DNA from: Strobilurus pachycystidiatus
Lineage: Eukaryota; Basidiomycota; Agaricomycetes; Agaricales; Physalacriaceae
Assembly (NCBI GenBank): GCA_019915135.1
Contig: JAHLMK010000021.1
Location: 744,001 to 808,000, forward strand
DNA length: 64,000 nucleotides
Direction: 5' to 3'
Below the pieces are notes generated by a model. It was not told the origin of the DNA. It searched no databases and saw only the letters and a list, made by a program, of their open reading frames with translations. Shown piece by piece: positions 1 through 13,672 of the stretch (the first letter of the stretch is position 1; every line of letters begins with the position of its first letter). The translations under genes and the position numbers were made by a program.

Positions 1-3000
1 TGACCAGTGCGCACTCTCAGCTGCTTTTGTAGCCGATAGTAAGTGAATGGAAAGACTTTCAAACGTCGGGTAACGGAGACGGGAGAGATCATCATCGAAG
101 GGATGAAAGACACATTTTTCGACTTGGTAATCATATTCCTCCCGCGCTAGGTCAGACTGGAGGAAATCCTCGAGGTCAGCAGTCAGATCGGCCCAAATCG
201 TCCGCGGGATCATTGCGGCCAGCGATGATAGAGTACGGAGTGTGTCCGTGTCCGATAGAAGCAGAATTTTGCCCATGGTCCGGAGACGGGTGGGCTCTAG
301 CATGTAAGACAATGCCTCATGGTAGGCTGGCGGGGAGAGATTCTTCAGTGGGTGCAACCCGTGTACAAATGCTGAGGCGAGGACGTGATACTGAGCAGCC
401 GAGCTCGAGCGGCTGCGGTGCGGCTTTTCACCAAACCGCACGCGCTCTAGAAATACCAAAAAGTCGTAATGGCACAGTCCCTCATACAGCAACGGGAGAA
501 GAATGGGGGTTTGGTCGCGACCACTGACTGTAAGGACTTCCGCTAAAAACACTCCCACTCCAGAAAAGTTGAAGGGTTCCTCAAACAATGCTTCGACAGT
601 GACCAGTGTGATAGATGGGTTGCGCCAGGCCCATATCATCCAATCACAGCACAGAGAAGGGTCGAGAAGCTGGCAACGGAACAACAGACGCAGGATAGTT
701 TGCCGATTTCGGGGAGAGAGTGATGCCCAAGTAGACGAGCTTGCCACGATATTCTTCAAAGCGTGAAAAGTTGCTCTGAGAATGGGAGGGTGTGTAACAT
801 GTGTCCTGTCTCGGTCTTTCAGACCAACATGTTCGCGCAGAGCATCGAGCACGTTGGCGAAAGACGCCCAACCTTCATGTGATCGTGGGCCACCAGTCCT
901 CAAGATTGCAGGCGATTGTACGAGGGCCAGAAGCAGGAGAACATCGCTTGGAACATCACGGTAATTATCTCCGATGCAGGATTTTGTGTATTCCGTCGCC
1001 AGGAGAAGTTTACTTAGTGATGGGAGGAAAAAGCGCATAACAGCGGTCTGTAGTGTGATTTTGTCCGTGGTTCCATAAAGACCGCTGCAGATAAGCACGC
1101 TCAGCTTATGGTACCCGTAACTGTCCGATTCGGGATCATCAACGACCACTGTGAGGGAATAATGCTCGCCAATCGGGGATTCAGTACAGTCGGCACACTG
1201 ATGCGGCACACATATAAACCAGCCAATGAAGGTCTCCCAAATATCAGACCCGTCGACATCCTTCTCGAGCCAAGATGTGCCATTCCAAAGCGCATTACGG
1301 AAAATCTGGGCCCAGATGGCTACGTCGAATTCAGCCGTAGAATGTAGAATCTGCGAGCGTACAAATCTGACCGCTCGCTGAGGGTCAAGAAGATTGATCA
1401 GACCGGCGAGATGGTCATCGCCTCTAAAACATGTGTGGGGTATGGGACAGGCTTCTGGAAGAAGACGGATGAAACTGCGCAGAAAGAGGTGATATGCCGC
1501 TTCTTTGTCCGGTGTGGAATTACATTGCAGGTACGCGTCCATAGTGGTTTCGAGTTGCCAATCCGTCCCGGGGAGAACGTCCCTGATTAAATGAATCACA
1601 TGCAGAGGCATGTTGCTAACGGCCTGCAAAGCGATCCTTTGGACCGACGCATTCGAAGAGTTTCGATAAAGCGATGCTATAGTGCGGGCATCCAGCACGG
1701 GACCCTTCCGCTTAATCCTCTCCACCTCGATATCTCGGAACGAAGATGGTGTTTGGCCCTTGGGCGTGCAAGGAGTCCGAGTGGTCGACATCGGCCGAAC
1801 CACCGCAGAGTCAACAGCCGGACGGTGGAATGGCCGCCCCAGAAGGGCAAGCAAGCAGCGAAATTTCTCTCTTGGATGAGAGCGACGGACACGAGAGAGT
1901 ATGACATAGGCAAACTTTGTCAAAGGCGTAATGTACGGACAAGACGGTTTGAACACGGGGAGTACGTTAGTCGCAAAGTACGCCATCATCGCAATTGCAG
2001 CAATGGACCCAACGACGGAACTGATCCCCGTACTGAGGACGCGGATAAACACGACTATGCCTGCAAAGAAGAGGCCGAGAGAGATGTGCAGTAGGACGGG
2101 GAGAATGCCGATGATCCCAGGTACATCCCAGAGCTCGAAGTTGTGCGATCTGAGCTCACGAATCCGGCAGCGATCTCTTGGTGTGCCAGCAGAGGCATCA
2201 GAGTCGCGATACTGATCAATCCATTGCTTTGCGAGCATGGCGATGAGGGCCGCGGTGAAACTCAGCGAAAGGCTCACAAACCACAGGCCATTGATCCAGG
2301 TTGCAGAGCGAGTCGGGACAAAGACGCCATCAGGGGTATATGGAGAGCGCGGAACGGTCTGGGAGGAACGGCCTTCATCGATGGCACGGTCGACTTCGAT
2401 GGACTCGTAGATGAAAGAGGCAATCATCTGGCCATGGTCCACCTGAAGGGATTGGTACGTTTGGGTCAAGAAGGAGGATACGACGACAGAGAACAATCCA
2501 GCCTATAAAGCTCATTGAGTGATTACTTGGATGCATATGGAAAGACTCTAACAAAAATGAGCAAGACGTCCAGAGCGTCGATCCATGTAGCGACCTTGTC
2601 GGCATCAACAATCGATCCCTCGTCGTAGGCCATCTTCCAGACTCTCGCATTAGGCCCGGTCTCATGGAATGGCTCATCGGGTGGGTACTTGTTCTCGTAA
2701 TCGTACGGGTCGGCAGCTAAACAGTGGCGTAATTCAGTAACAGCACTGATGATAAGCAATGCATCGAGACGCTGACCTCTTTGAAATCCCGCAAAGAGCT
2801 CCTTCGCGCCAGAGATCGTGCTCTGATGACTGTCGAGATACTCGGGATAGGCAACAAGCGTAGCGGGAGATGGGATCTGCTCCTCGTTGTCGGAATGTAT
2901 GCATTCATGCTGGGCCTCGGCCGGAGGTACTAAGGGCCCGACGACCTGGAAGCCATCCGCGGTTTCACTGGGGAATGGTCCATCTGGCAGAGGATGGGGC

Positions 3001-3059
3001 GGGTTGGTCATGATGGGCGCAGGATTTGGTGCCGCAGAGGTGTCCGTTGGCGAGGACAT
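1..3059 (-). CDS. DUF6535 multi-pass membrane protein, 3' end outside window
   Basis: Exons on the minus strand are 3059-2777, 2716-2553 and 2502 to beyond base 1; introns are 2776-2717 (60 nt) and 2552-2503 (50 nt). The first intron is a multiple of three and could be read through, but the paralogue at 4.5-7.4 kb has an intron at the same place, so I take it as real. The visible product is 983 residues. It has an acidic Pro-rich N-terminus, then the DUF6535 signature: a DPYDYExKYPPD block, a D-LDVLLIF/AGLFSVVV junction split by intron 2, and about four hydrophobic segments including one with KQWIDQY. A long soluble C-terminal part follows. DUF6535 has no known function and is abundant in Agaricomycetes. 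The frame is open to base 1, so the stop lies outside. Family call firm, function unknown. Confidence 0.85.
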
Positions 3060-4548
3060 AATGCAAGAAGCAGTCGAGTGGAGAACATCAGATCCACGTT
3101 CACGGCATCTTTATATCTGTGTCCATTGAACAACATTGCTTGTCCCTAGTTAGAAAGTATAAGGGCACACATTTACGGATAAATTGGGAGTGCCCACCTT
3201 CACAACGGCCGTCCAGTAGAGTATTACACAAGACGGAGACCTTGTACCCTTTTCGGCGTCAAGTTTCAACTCCAGCGGTATGCGGTATGTGTGAGATTCA
3301 TGCAACACAGTCACCCGTTTTTACTTCACCCAGTTCCGCGTGTTTGTCGTGTCCCAGCCGCGTCTGACATTTGTGGTGCAGGCATGAAAGGGAACTAATG
3401 CGAGCGACGGGGGTGCAGAAAAAACGTTGCTGTCAAAACTTATGGGGCTGAAGGGTTCAGAGGAGACCGGACAGATGACTTACTGGAGTCAGAGTGGGGG
3501 TCAGACCATGTGTGAGTCCGAGTCTGGCTAGAGAGACCCCAAAGTGACTACCAGACCAATAAGTACTATCAAGCCATGCGCTGAACGCTTAGGCTAGCGC
3601 GCTACGAGGAGACCGAATGAATGCTGTGGAAACTGCGCTATTTGAGCGGCGGTTTGAGTTGAAGGCAGCAGTGCATGAAGGCCGCAAGGAAGGAGAAAGT
3701 GGATAGAAAGGCGCCGAAGTAGATGATACGGAAAAGTGGAAGCCACTGAGCCCTGGCTTGATGGGTGGATATTCCGGTCCGATGGACCCGGTCATCCGAG
3801 TTTGTAGCCTTGCGCTCTTTTTGGCTCTTGCCTTCATGGTCTCGCTTCCCCCGACGGCTACATCCCTCCCTCCCTACGGAAAAATCATTGTTACAGTAAA
3901 GTGAATGTCTTTCCGCTAATACCAACTCGACGTGGGCGACAGTGGCTACAACGAATTACACAGGGTAAAGCAGAAGACTGGACAAGTGCGTGTCTCAGCT
4001 CTCGGAGCGTCGGCCCACGAGACGTGTCAACATCAAGTGCTTAACAGTCTGTCTACTCAGGACTTGACAACGATGGCCCCGTTCTCGTTACAACGTGATC
4101 CCTCGTCGCCGCTACCACTCGGACCGACAGCATGGGCGAACCAAAGCCGAGCGAATCTTCGTCTAACCTCCCCCGCCTCGCGTCCTCCTGCGCCAATGCT
4201 CTGCGCGCTAGTGCTCTCATCGTCACCGCCCCTCCTCCTGCAGTCTACTTCACTACTGCTGCCCTTGGACGCATCTCTGTCACCTCACACCTCCCCCTAC
4301 GCCCGCACCTTCAGCAACGCGTACGACAGGATGCGCGCCTACACCTTCCCTTGCACGATTACAACACGCGAACTGGCTGTCCGCTAAACGTCCGGTATTC
4401 GATATACAAAAATTTGGAAACTAGGTACAAAGAATATGCTATGCAGTACTAGAGGTGTCCTAATCAAGAGATTTCTTCCATTCTGTAATAATTGTTCACT
4501 GCGAAGGCGTCCACGGCTGCGCGGCCTCCACCGGCGGCCACCATCTCT
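3060..4548. other. intergenic, with outlying copies of the dispersed motif
   Basis: No convincing gene. Around 3,399-3,410 and 3,585-3,608 there are versions of the motif that builds the 10-15 kb arrays (GGCTAGCGCGCTACGAGG here). At 3,800-3,835 the phrase CTCTTTTTGGCTCTTGCC also occurs near 12,300 and in weaker form near 15,070, so the same repeat family has a copy here. The short ORFs have no recognisable content. Confidence 0.5.
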
Positions 4549-7397
4549 TCAATCATCAAGAAGTGGTTCTACAAACGTATTCAGTAGCAGTTCCTTTACA
4601 CAATGTGAACGGGAGCCTACATCGATATCTTCAGGTTCGTATTTGGGAGGCGTGTATGATCCTTGTTCGACGTCTCGGGCAAATTTGACTGCAACCATAG
4701 GCACCGCGGCGGCGTCCAAATACGTGATTTCTACTCCTCCAAGGCCCACGGGGGGTGTCGAAGTCGCTCGGCCATACATGTACTTGCTCGTGGTGGATGT
4801 GGCAAACGAAGTGAGTTCTTCCAAGCATTGTGGCCAGTGATCAACCTGTACCGTCTGCGCCAACTTCCATAGTTTTCCTTGCGAGTCGACATCGGCTATC
4901 AACAGCACCTTGCATATCGTTGACAGGTTGTCGGGCTGACCGAGATTGTCCAGGATCCGCGCATAAGTACTGGGGGATTGAGTTGCTAGCGATGAAAGTC
5001 CGTCAACATAGCATGCGGCTAAAAAGGCGGCATGCCGGTAGTCCCATTGGTACAGCGGATCGCCAGAGGTACGTCTTTCGTCCGGCTTCGGCATTGATTG
5101 GAGTTCATTGAGCGTCTCGCCCAGACCGCGTAGCCATTGCCGTTCGACGAGGATGGTGTACAACGCTTCCGTTGTAGTCAGCGTCGAGTTTGAGCAGAGG
5201 GTGTAGAACATGATGTTGTCGATGATGGTTATAGGATGGTCCGCCGCCAATGCTACATGCAAGACTTTACGACCGATTTCTGGTGTGAGCCATGTAAAAT
5301 CGTGACCGTGCCACTCGTTGCCAGTGCTGAGGCATGTGTTGAGACCGGCAAAAGTACTTTGGACAACAATGGCTTCGTCCTCAAGGATTATGGTACTGCT
5401 GGTTCCGAAGGTGTCCATTCCGATAACGTCCTGTAGTGCGCAAACCGCGGATTTCTCTACGTCTCCGTAATGCCGCAAGGAGAGACCATGACCCCGGGCG
5501 TAACTGTGGAGGTGATTGATGACTACGCGGAACAACGACGGTCTGTTATCATCAACCGCCCAGACCCTGTGGAGGCTCGACGTCTTCTGGACAGAGGGAG
5601 TCTTGACCATAGCAACATGTAGAAAGATGTCGTCTGGGATAGTGTCTGTGTACTTTTCGGGGGAACGGCTGGCGGCAGGGAATCCGACTTCGAGAACCCA
5701 TCTGACAAATGAAGGACGCATGTTTACGGATAGGGCCTCTCCCAGCGTATTACAAGTTCCATTGTTGGGCAGGTCATATTCGGTTATGATCAAGGGAGGT
5801 AGACCATCCATCGGGAACTCGTAGAGCGGGGACGGTGGATCATCATCGCAGTAGTATTCCGAGCACGTATGAAAATCAGCAGCGTGTCTCAGGAGCTCGG
5901 ACCATATGTAAGAGGGCTCTTCCTCGCTTTCTTCAAGCCACTCTGTCCCACCAATCAGGGCATTCGAGAAGATAGTGCCCCAGAGAACCACGTCGAACTT
6001 TGTATCAGGCTTCCGAGCAACCAGATTCTCTCGAATGAATTTCATTGCAGAGACAGGATCGCGGTAAAGCACGTATGGGCTGGGCTCCTTACAATGCAGT
6101 TTGCCACCACTTTGGGATACGGGAGATGATGAGCTGGTGTCTCGACAACGTAGTATAGCTCGTTGGAATCTTTCAAAACGGTCGACAGGCTGATCGTCGT
6201 CCGAGTGCTCCTCAATGGCATCCAGAATAGATGGGATACCATAAGGCCCAGGGTTCTTGATCATCGAGATACATTGCAGCGGTATGCTGCTGAGCGACTG
6301 AAGGACGACGCTTTTAACTGAGGGGTTAGACGTCGTGTTGAATAGCCACGCAAGATTCGATGAATCTATTACATGTGCTGACTCTTCCACTTGAGCGAGT
6401 TCAGCCCCGCTGAACGATAGTGGCCGGGTAGCGAATTCTCGAAACTCGGGAAGCAGTGGATTATCGCGAAAGAGGCACCAGATTATCGCCTGGAGACTCC
6501 ATCGGCGGATAGCGCGCCAACAAGAGAAGAGATATGCCGATAAGGGGGTTTTATAGGAGCAGTCAGCATAGAATACGGGAAGGATGGTAGTGATAGTGTA
6601 GACAAGGAAACAGAAGCTAGCGATGAGACCCAGATCGGTCGCTATTGGCCGATTGAGACTGTAGAGAAAGATGACGAGTCCGAGGAAGAATAGACCCAAG
6701 GATGCATGCATCAGAGCCGGGAGGAGGTCCATGATAAGAGGCACATGCCACTTCTGCAGAGCTACGAATCTGAAATGACGGACGCGGGAAATGGTAAGAG
6801 GTGTTCCAGAAGGTAGCGATGCGTAGTCGTGAAGCCATTGCTTCGTTAAGACCGCAAAAAGGGAGGTTGTCAGACTTAAGCCGAGACTCGTGAACCACAA
6901 GGCGTTGACCCAAACGTCGGATGTTTGCGGTTGAAAGGACGCGGAGTTGAGATCTGTCCCAGGAACAGCATCTACGGCCTCGCGACCTCTCGGAAGAGCC
7001 CTTTGGACGGCAATCATCTCTATCATCAAAGATGTAGCCACCCCAGTGCTGTTGATCTGGAGGCTTTGGCAAGTTTGAGCAACGAAAGTGGTCACAACGG
7101 CCGAGAATAGTGCGGCCTCCCAAAAGATTAGAGCAAGCCCAACTGTAACGAAGAAATATGACTCACAAAGACAAGGAGAACATCGAGTGTATCGCGCCAA
7201 CCCGACAGAAGGTTCGTATCGAATTTTTTACATTCGTCCATGCATGTCCGCCAAACCCTGGCGGACGGGGATAGCTCTTTGTACTGCGCATCTGGAGGAT
7301 ATTTCTGCTCATAGTCGGAAGGATCGTTTGAGGCTATACAGATATAGAATGAGTGGTAAATGAGCTGCTTTCTAACACGAGAAAGGTCAAATACCAT
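4549..7397 (-). CDS. DUF6535 multi-pass membrane protein (paralogue)
   Basis: Exons on the minus strand are 7397-7379 (start uncertain), 7333-7167 and 7116-4549. Introns are 7378-7334 (45 nt) and 7166-7117 (50 nt). The second falls between LLVF and AALFSAVV, exactly as in the upstream paralogue. Conserved blocks are DPSDYEQKYPPD, a W-DTLDVLLVF strand, NALWFTSLGLSL, TKQWLHDY and a pair of hydrophobic helices (LLPALMHASLGLFFLGLVIF), then a soluble region of about 650 residues. The ATG at 7397 is the first in frame. A further 5' exon from the ATG at 7521 (MPPDDPQNVADDQDQ) is plausible, but I could not find a clean splice. Function unknown. It is in direct tandem with the gene at 1-3059. Confidence 0.82.
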
Positions 7398-7814
7398 TCG
7401 TTTGGAGCGAGGATCCCAGCCCAAGCAAAGTCCTCGATGTCATGGTATGTGTACGTGACGACCAAGACAGGCGCACTTGGTCCTGGTCATCAGCGACATT
7501 CTGAGGATCGTCGGGGGGCATTCTGTGTCAAAGGGAGTGTTTCGATGATGGAGGAAGGAAGAGGGTGCAATTGTGAGTGGCGCACTCATCATACCTTAAA
7601 GCTGGCACCCAGCTCCGAGTACCACAACCCTGTATATGATTGACAGATTTACAATGGGGCACACTGGACGGACAATTAGTAGAACTGATCCTATGCGTCG
7701 CCGCGTCGGCATACACAATAATGTAATTGTCTCCGGCACAGCATCAGATACAGCACAGCTGGATTGGGCAAAAGTTTGTGACATCAGTGGCGTATAGTTA
7801 CGGTATGCCCTAAA

Positions 7815-8782
7815 TTACATCAACTTCTTCCACATCTTTCTCGCCTCTGATTGTATACATGCCTCGCGCCATACGCGTTCTTGGTCACTTCGAAGCTCGG
7901 CTAGCTGTCTCAAGTACTCGACGCAGAATGTTCGGAATGACATCTTGTTCCGGAAAGTACTCGATCTTCCCTGGAACCAAGTGACAGCAGATCGCCTCAA
8001 ATCTCGACCCTCCGATCTGACAGTCACTTTCACTAAACTCGATGGGTCCTTTGGTATCTTTACGGGAGGAAAGTACTTCCTCAGCTGCCACCAAAACCCT
8101 GATCGCAGGTCCACGGATAGCTGTATACGTGCCCGCTCCTCGATATCGCGTAGTATTTTAGAGTTCCGAGTATGTTCGTAATCGCTGCGGTCATCAAACC
8201 ACTCTCTGATGGCATCTTCACTCCTACAAAATTCGAAAGAAGGCTCAATATTCGACAACAAAAGTAGATAAATAGTACACACCACTCTGTGAGGAGGCTC
8301 AGCTGATAATATCCGTCAGACCAATCTTTGGGGCTCGATGTAACAGCCGTGAACACAACCTCGAGGAATGACTCTCTTGCGAACTCCGATGGAATGAAGC
8401 CCAGGCGGAAGTGTCGAACTCGTAGAAGGAATAGTGTCCAGTGCAAACGCGCCGCATCGACCTCTGATGGTAGAGGCTTCCACCATTCCTTGGAAGTTTC
8501 GACAACTCGATTGCGGCGGACTGTAAGCTCTCCAGCGTAATATGCAGTATCTGGCCACAGTGGAGTTGTGCCGCTGCAAAGAATGTTATAACAGGTGGGC
8601 ACCAGCAGAAGACCCTGCTTCTCGAAGTCCCGGCACAACGAGGCATTACGAGTCCTTTGGAGCTCCGAAGGGTAAGAGCCAGACGGGGGAAGACGTGTGG
8701 TGTATGGGAGAGGTGGATCTTCTGGACTGGAAGTGGCAACCTGGCCAGCAGGGTAGGGAGGTGGATGCAGTGGAGGGGCCAT
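7815..8782 (-). CDS. hypothetical protein, two exons
   Basis: Exons are 8782-8283 and 8223-7815; the 59-nt intron (8282-8224, GTGTGT...TTGTAG) leaves an open frame of 302 residues. The ATG at 8782 was chosen because the product then begins MAPPLHPPPYPAG, a Pro-rich leader typical of such proteins, although the frame stays open upstream. No family recognised. The middle is rich in aromatic and charged residues (for example KEWWKPLPSEVDAARLHW) and the C-terminus is basic and amphipathic. No signal peptide or membrane helix is seen. It lies just upstream of the DUF6535 gene on the same strand. The clean splice supports a real gene. Confidence 0.6.
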
Positions 8783-9684
8783 GGTGCTGCCAGTTCTCGC
8801 ATTTCTGGCCCGTTTAAGAGACACCGAAAAACAAGAGCCGCCTTCAGACACTTTTGAATGAAGGCGCACTCCCCCTTGAATGGCGATAGCAGCGCGGATC
8901 AATGATTGCTCAACGAGTGGTGGGTCCTTGCCCTTGTTCTCTGTCAGGTCAAGCAAGTCAGTCCCGAAAGCTTCACCATGACTCGACGACGCTAAAGGTG
9001 GCAGAACCCATCAGAGGATGGCTCAAAGACAATGCTGGGATTTCAGATAGCGAGGTAGAGAAGAAAAGATTTCCGAGAAGCATTATTGACAAACCATTCG
9101 AGTGGTACAATGCACTATGCGCTATATTCTGCGCAGGAAGCGACTTCTTCGAACACAGGCCGCCATCCCAGTGTTTATGATTGATCCTGGCGCCCCGCTG
9201 CACCTTCTGAGAGTCGAGATCCCGGGTCGAAGCACTTAACCTTGCGCATGAAAACAATAAGACGGGCACATCAAATGAAAGACAATAAAGCTGTGGCATA
9301 GATGCGCGTTCACCTCTCCGGGTTCGTGATGATGTGTAGTATGGAGGGTCCGTTGGCGTTGCCATGACATTCGGACAGGATTATCGTCGTACTGATTGAT
9401 GTTCGGTGAGCGAGATCATCAAGAGATGTTACGACTCGACGCGAAGCTACCTGGTTGCCTGAGGATCGTATACTTATCACTCCATCCGGTCCTGTCAACG
9501 ATTACTCAAATTGCGTTGAGATGTCTTCGTGGATCTGGATTTGTGGCTCCCACCCGCTAGCGCCAGCTTCCTGCGAGAGAACAATAAGACGGGCCCATCA
9601 AGCGACTGACAATAAGACTACCTCAAAAGATGTATCTGCACTTATTTTCGTCCAGTGTTCGCGTTGGCATAGCATGACTCCCGA
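8783..9684. other. no supported gene; short duplicated segment
   Basis: I see no gene here. A segment of about 40 bp with the core AACAATAAGACGGGC occurs at about 9,253 and again at about 9,579. Both copies are followed by a GACAATAA block, so part of the region is a local duplication. The small ORFs on both strands carry no recognisable motif. Confidence 0.4.
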
Positions 9685-10119
9685 TTAGGACAGAGGACGT
9701 TTGTCGCCCGTCGTTATGTCAGCTAAAAATATCAGCGACGCGGAGATTCTCACCTTGTTGTTCCTCCCCGAAGCCCCGACAACCGTCAATTCATCTTCCC
9801 TACCCGTCATTCTGTCCCCATGACGGCTCTGTTTGCCTCTTGAGTCTTGACGGCGGCGGCGGACCGATTGTGGCTCCCTGCCTACCAATAATGTAGATGC
9901 CGATGACCGTTGAGGGAGAATTGAAGACATGATCGCGTCCAGGCTTCGTGTCAGAGAAAGTAGCCGCGTCCATGAGCGCGACACGACATTTGAGTATGTG
10001 GTCCGCTCTGGAATAGACAGAGGATGGCCGTTCAATTCTGAGGCGTGCGACCGCCGGCGCCACCCACCATCACTTTCCCATCAATCGGTAGCGCAAACGC
10101 GGGCATTCGATTCGTATGC

Positions 10120-12230
10120 AGAGCTGATAGGCTAGCGAGCGACCGAACTTGAGGACAAGCCACTAGGCTATTCGGTGACTCATGATCATTGAGAGTTCGA
10201 AGAAAGAAAGGTACGCTTCGAATCTGAGTTGTACGTACAGCGGGTGGGCTACCGCACGACACCGTGAAGCAATCAATACGCCACTTGAAGCGTGAGGAGA
10301 GTCTGAAGCAGGAGATGCAGGCGTGTGTCAGTGAAGCATGAGGGATAGCGTGACGGTAAGTGTATACGCGGAGCGGGTAGACAGGAACTGGGGGGAACGG
10401 CATGCCTTTGAACGTGAGACGTGAATACTACGCGTGAAGACCCTGGGAGGGTAGCACGCACCAAAAGGGATGTCAGTAGGTGGAATACGTAGGACAGAGC
10501 GGTTAGACTAGCGAGCGACTCGGACGGGAGGAGAGATAGAGCAAGATGGAGCATGAACAGATGAATCAAGTAATAAGCTTGAGGAGGTAGAAGAGCCTGA
10601 GATATAGTCAGTAACGGGCCACGGCAATCCTGAGCCGTCCTCGCTCCGGGTGATAGACCAGAGTCAAATCGACGGTACTGTTCGGGAAGAAATGGCAAGC
10701 GGACATGCAAAAATGTCTTCCGCCGTTACAGAGTACTAAGTCGTGGACAAAGCAGTTGTGCTAGCGAGCGACGATGGATTTAACAGTGCGAACCTTAAGA
10801 GAGACAGCCGGAGACGGCGAGACAGACACTGGTCCGGGCGACAAGGAATACGCAACTGTCCGAATCAGTGCAAGAACGTCCCTGGCGTAGTCCTTGACCG
10901 GCATTGTGCGGGACTTTGACCGTTAAGTCGTTGTTCACTTGAATACTCGACGTCACAGTAACACTGACAGTATGGATGGGGCAAAAATTGTCGGCATTGC
11001 GGCGACAAATCATAAGCCGTACTTAGAGCCGTTGGGCTAACGCGCGACGAGGGGAAAGATGCGAAGCCGGATCGAGCCTGACCTGCGCCATCCAAACCAG
11101 CGACAAGAAGCTGAAAAGAGAGAGGCGCGTCAAAAAAAGCTGCATGAGGTGTTATGCGCGCGCAGAGCGATTGAGCTACACACGACAATGGGCGATGGTA
11201 AATGATGCTGTCATAAGAGGTTGAACTCGACTTACATGTACACGGGGATGTCGACTTAAGAGGCACCAATGAAGGCCGACTGACGCACAGGACGGGAACA
11301 GGAGCAAGAATATGAGAGCTTGATGTGGTGGAAGCTAAGCCTCATGAGTGAGAAGGTGATCCGTGCCGTGCACGGTGTATCTATGGAGGGAGAAATGACT
11401 CAGAGGAATGGACGGTTTCCGACAACAAGACCCGGAAAAGAACGTGTAGTAGAAAGAATCATGACTCGGAGCCGTGCACAGGGAGCGAGCGACAGAGACA
11501 GTTCGTGCATGAGACAAGACAGTGAATCATGGCATCTGTAGACGCATAGAAGTTCAATCGGCCCGGGGATTTTGAGCATGGTAAGATGAACGTGCGACTT
11601 CCTTTTTGACGTCAAAAAGTATGAAGGGATTGCCTCTATAAGCCACACGCAGAGCCGTTGAGCTAGCGATTGACGAGAAAAACAGTAGCGCAGGCGAGTT
11701 GAAGCTGACTGTGCCAGAACATGAGTAGGAGGATCTGGAAGAGAGGTGCGTCAAAAGGAGCTCCGGCAGATAATATGCGCGCGCAGAGCGGTTGAGCTAG
11801 CACACGGCAAGGGGCCACGGGAAAGATCGTCAAACAGTGACTCCGGACTCATACGCAGACGCGGGAGCAGCTGGAATGAAGATGCGACTTGAAAGTGAAA
11901 ACACTGAAGACCGGGAGACATCATACAACTTTGCAAGCGGCGATGCGGTGATATACCGTGACCAGTGCTGCGGCAGTCAAAGCGGGATTGCTTCAGAGGA
12001 CTCACACGCAAAATGACACAAGAGAAAGCCAGACGCCGAACGATTGGGTTAGCGCGCGACAAGGAGACCAGAAGAATGCGGTTCAGAGTGACTGGTGCTG
12101 TCGAAAAGCAGTTTCGGTTCAAGTTTAGGTTGGAGGAAAGGATATGCTGAAGCAGGGAGGAAAAATCGTCGGCCTACAGAAGTTTTGGAACGGACGCTAA
12201 GCTTGACGGGTGGGCTACGGCGCTACGATG
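10120..12230. repeat. degenerate motif array, block 1
   Basis: A conserved motif, best form TGGGCTAGCGAGCGACAAG and often preceded by a CGCAGAGCGGT-like leader, recurs at about 10,125, 10,497, 10,750, 11,028, 11,164, 11,650, 11,786, 12,040 and 12,205. Spacings repeat: 136 bp occurs twice and about 254 bp twice. A two-motif unit near 11,010-11,200 is recognisably duplicated at 11,640-11,825, including a shared run ATGCGCGCGCAGAGCG just before the second motif. The minus-strand ORFs crossing the array echo the motif in translation and look like by-products rather than genes. No transposase, terminal repeats or target duplication seen. Confidence 0.65.
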
Positions 12231-12360
12231 ATTGTAGAGGGAAAGTGCAACTTGAAGTGAACCGAGCCGATCGCAAAATTGGACCCGAGTTTGCGACCTT
12301 TTTGGCTCTTGCCATCATACTGACATCTTCACCGCCATTTTTAGGACGTGTTTGAGGGAT

Positions 12361-13667
12361 CGTGGCTCGTGGACGACGGAGGATAGATATGTGAATGAGG
12401 AAGGAAACATACAGGAGTCCGGGCAGGTGCCAGTGCGTAGTATTTGTCTCTAGCAAAATATCCTGGCCGCTGACGTCGCCTGGTCTAAGAGGATTGACCT
12501 ACGTTGTCTTCCTGTGACACGCCGCCCTACGGGATCACGAAGCGCGGCTACCGCCGTCAGCATGGACGAACCAATGGCGATCGGCCGATCGTGACCGCCT
12601 ACTCTTCCACGCTGCACCTCGACGCCATCACTGGACTCTTCCTCATCCTCATCCTCTTCGCACACTCTCCCCCTCCCTTGGCCTCCTCTCCCCTCCCCTT
12701 CTCCCTCCACGCCCCTTCTTCCTCCACGCCCCTCCTCACTCCGCTCGCGACCGCCCCCTGACCCCCTCCTTCCTCCCTCGCCCGGGATCATCTCCCCCCC
12801 TCCCTTTTTCCACCTCCACCTCTTCGTTCTTCCCTCCCCCCCTCTCGTGTTCCTCTTCGACCCCGCCGTCTGTCATTTTTTTCTTATTTCTTGTGTTAGC
12901 TCAGTCGGGATCAAGTATGGCTTGTGCCTCGGATAACATAGTAGAAAGTCGTACGTCGTACGTGAGCGGGTGGGCCCAAGTCATTTGTTGTGTTCGATTC
13001 CAACCAAATTTCATTGTCGTCGGCCACGCTCCTTCCCGGAGGGAATGTCGGCTTTCGTGCTATACTGGTGCAGGCTGAGACTAGCAGGTGTGTGTATATC
13101 AATACATCCTGAGAACACTATCGTTGGATCTCGTTACACCGAGTCACGTTGAGATGCTGCAGAGAGACGTGTCGCACTGGCAGCGGTCTGGCGCGCGTGA
13201 GCTCATTTCGCCAGCCTTCTGAACGTTTGATTTTGTTTCGGTCGCTCATACTTACACAGGCAAATCGGCCATTGGCATGTGGTACGGCACCGATATCATC
13301 GAGTTTCTCTGACTCTCTGGAGAACCAACACACCAAGGACCCATACCTTAGCAGATGTGTGGTTTCCCGTGACTACTTTATTCATCGTTTTTGACCGTTG
13401 TAGGAACACATATCCTACAGTAAGCCTTCTGAATCCTGACGTGTTACTGTAGTGAGGGTACACGGGCAGCGGGAAAGAGTGGGTAAGCAGGGCAGCACTC
13501 GGACTCGGGGCTTCCTTCATCGACGCCCCGAGCTAGTCTCTTTTGAACAGACGTTACACACGCGTTTTAGCCCCGTAGTACAGCGATAATCACAGTTGAT
13601 TACTGTGACTCTAGTCTCTTGTGTCGTGCTGTCTAAAGTTGATAAGTTAGCTCATACAGTGCGGCTG
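12361..13667. other. gene-free stretch with a polypyrimidine tract
   Basis: No gene supported. From about 12,620 to 12,860 the plus strand is almost entirely C and T (runs of CCCTCC and CTTCC), which explains the Gly/Arg/Glu-rich minus-strand ORF over it. The rest holds only short ORFs without recognisable content. Confidence 0.5.
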
Positions 13668-13672
13668 CCGGC

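Noticed and set aside
10032..11269. Minus-strand ORFs of 120-145 codons across the motif array
   Set aside because: Their translations repeat with the DNA motif, frames shift between units, and composition is Ser/Leu-rich noise.
12450..12791. Gly/Arg/Glu-rich minus-strand ORF of 113 codons
   Set aside because: It is the translation of a polypyrimidine tract.
12896..13000. A-box-like TTAGCTCAGTCGG and B-box-like GTTCGATTCC suggesting a tRNA or SINE
   Set aside because: The T-arm does not pair around the B-box, no acceptor stem forms, and no tail or target duplication is seen.
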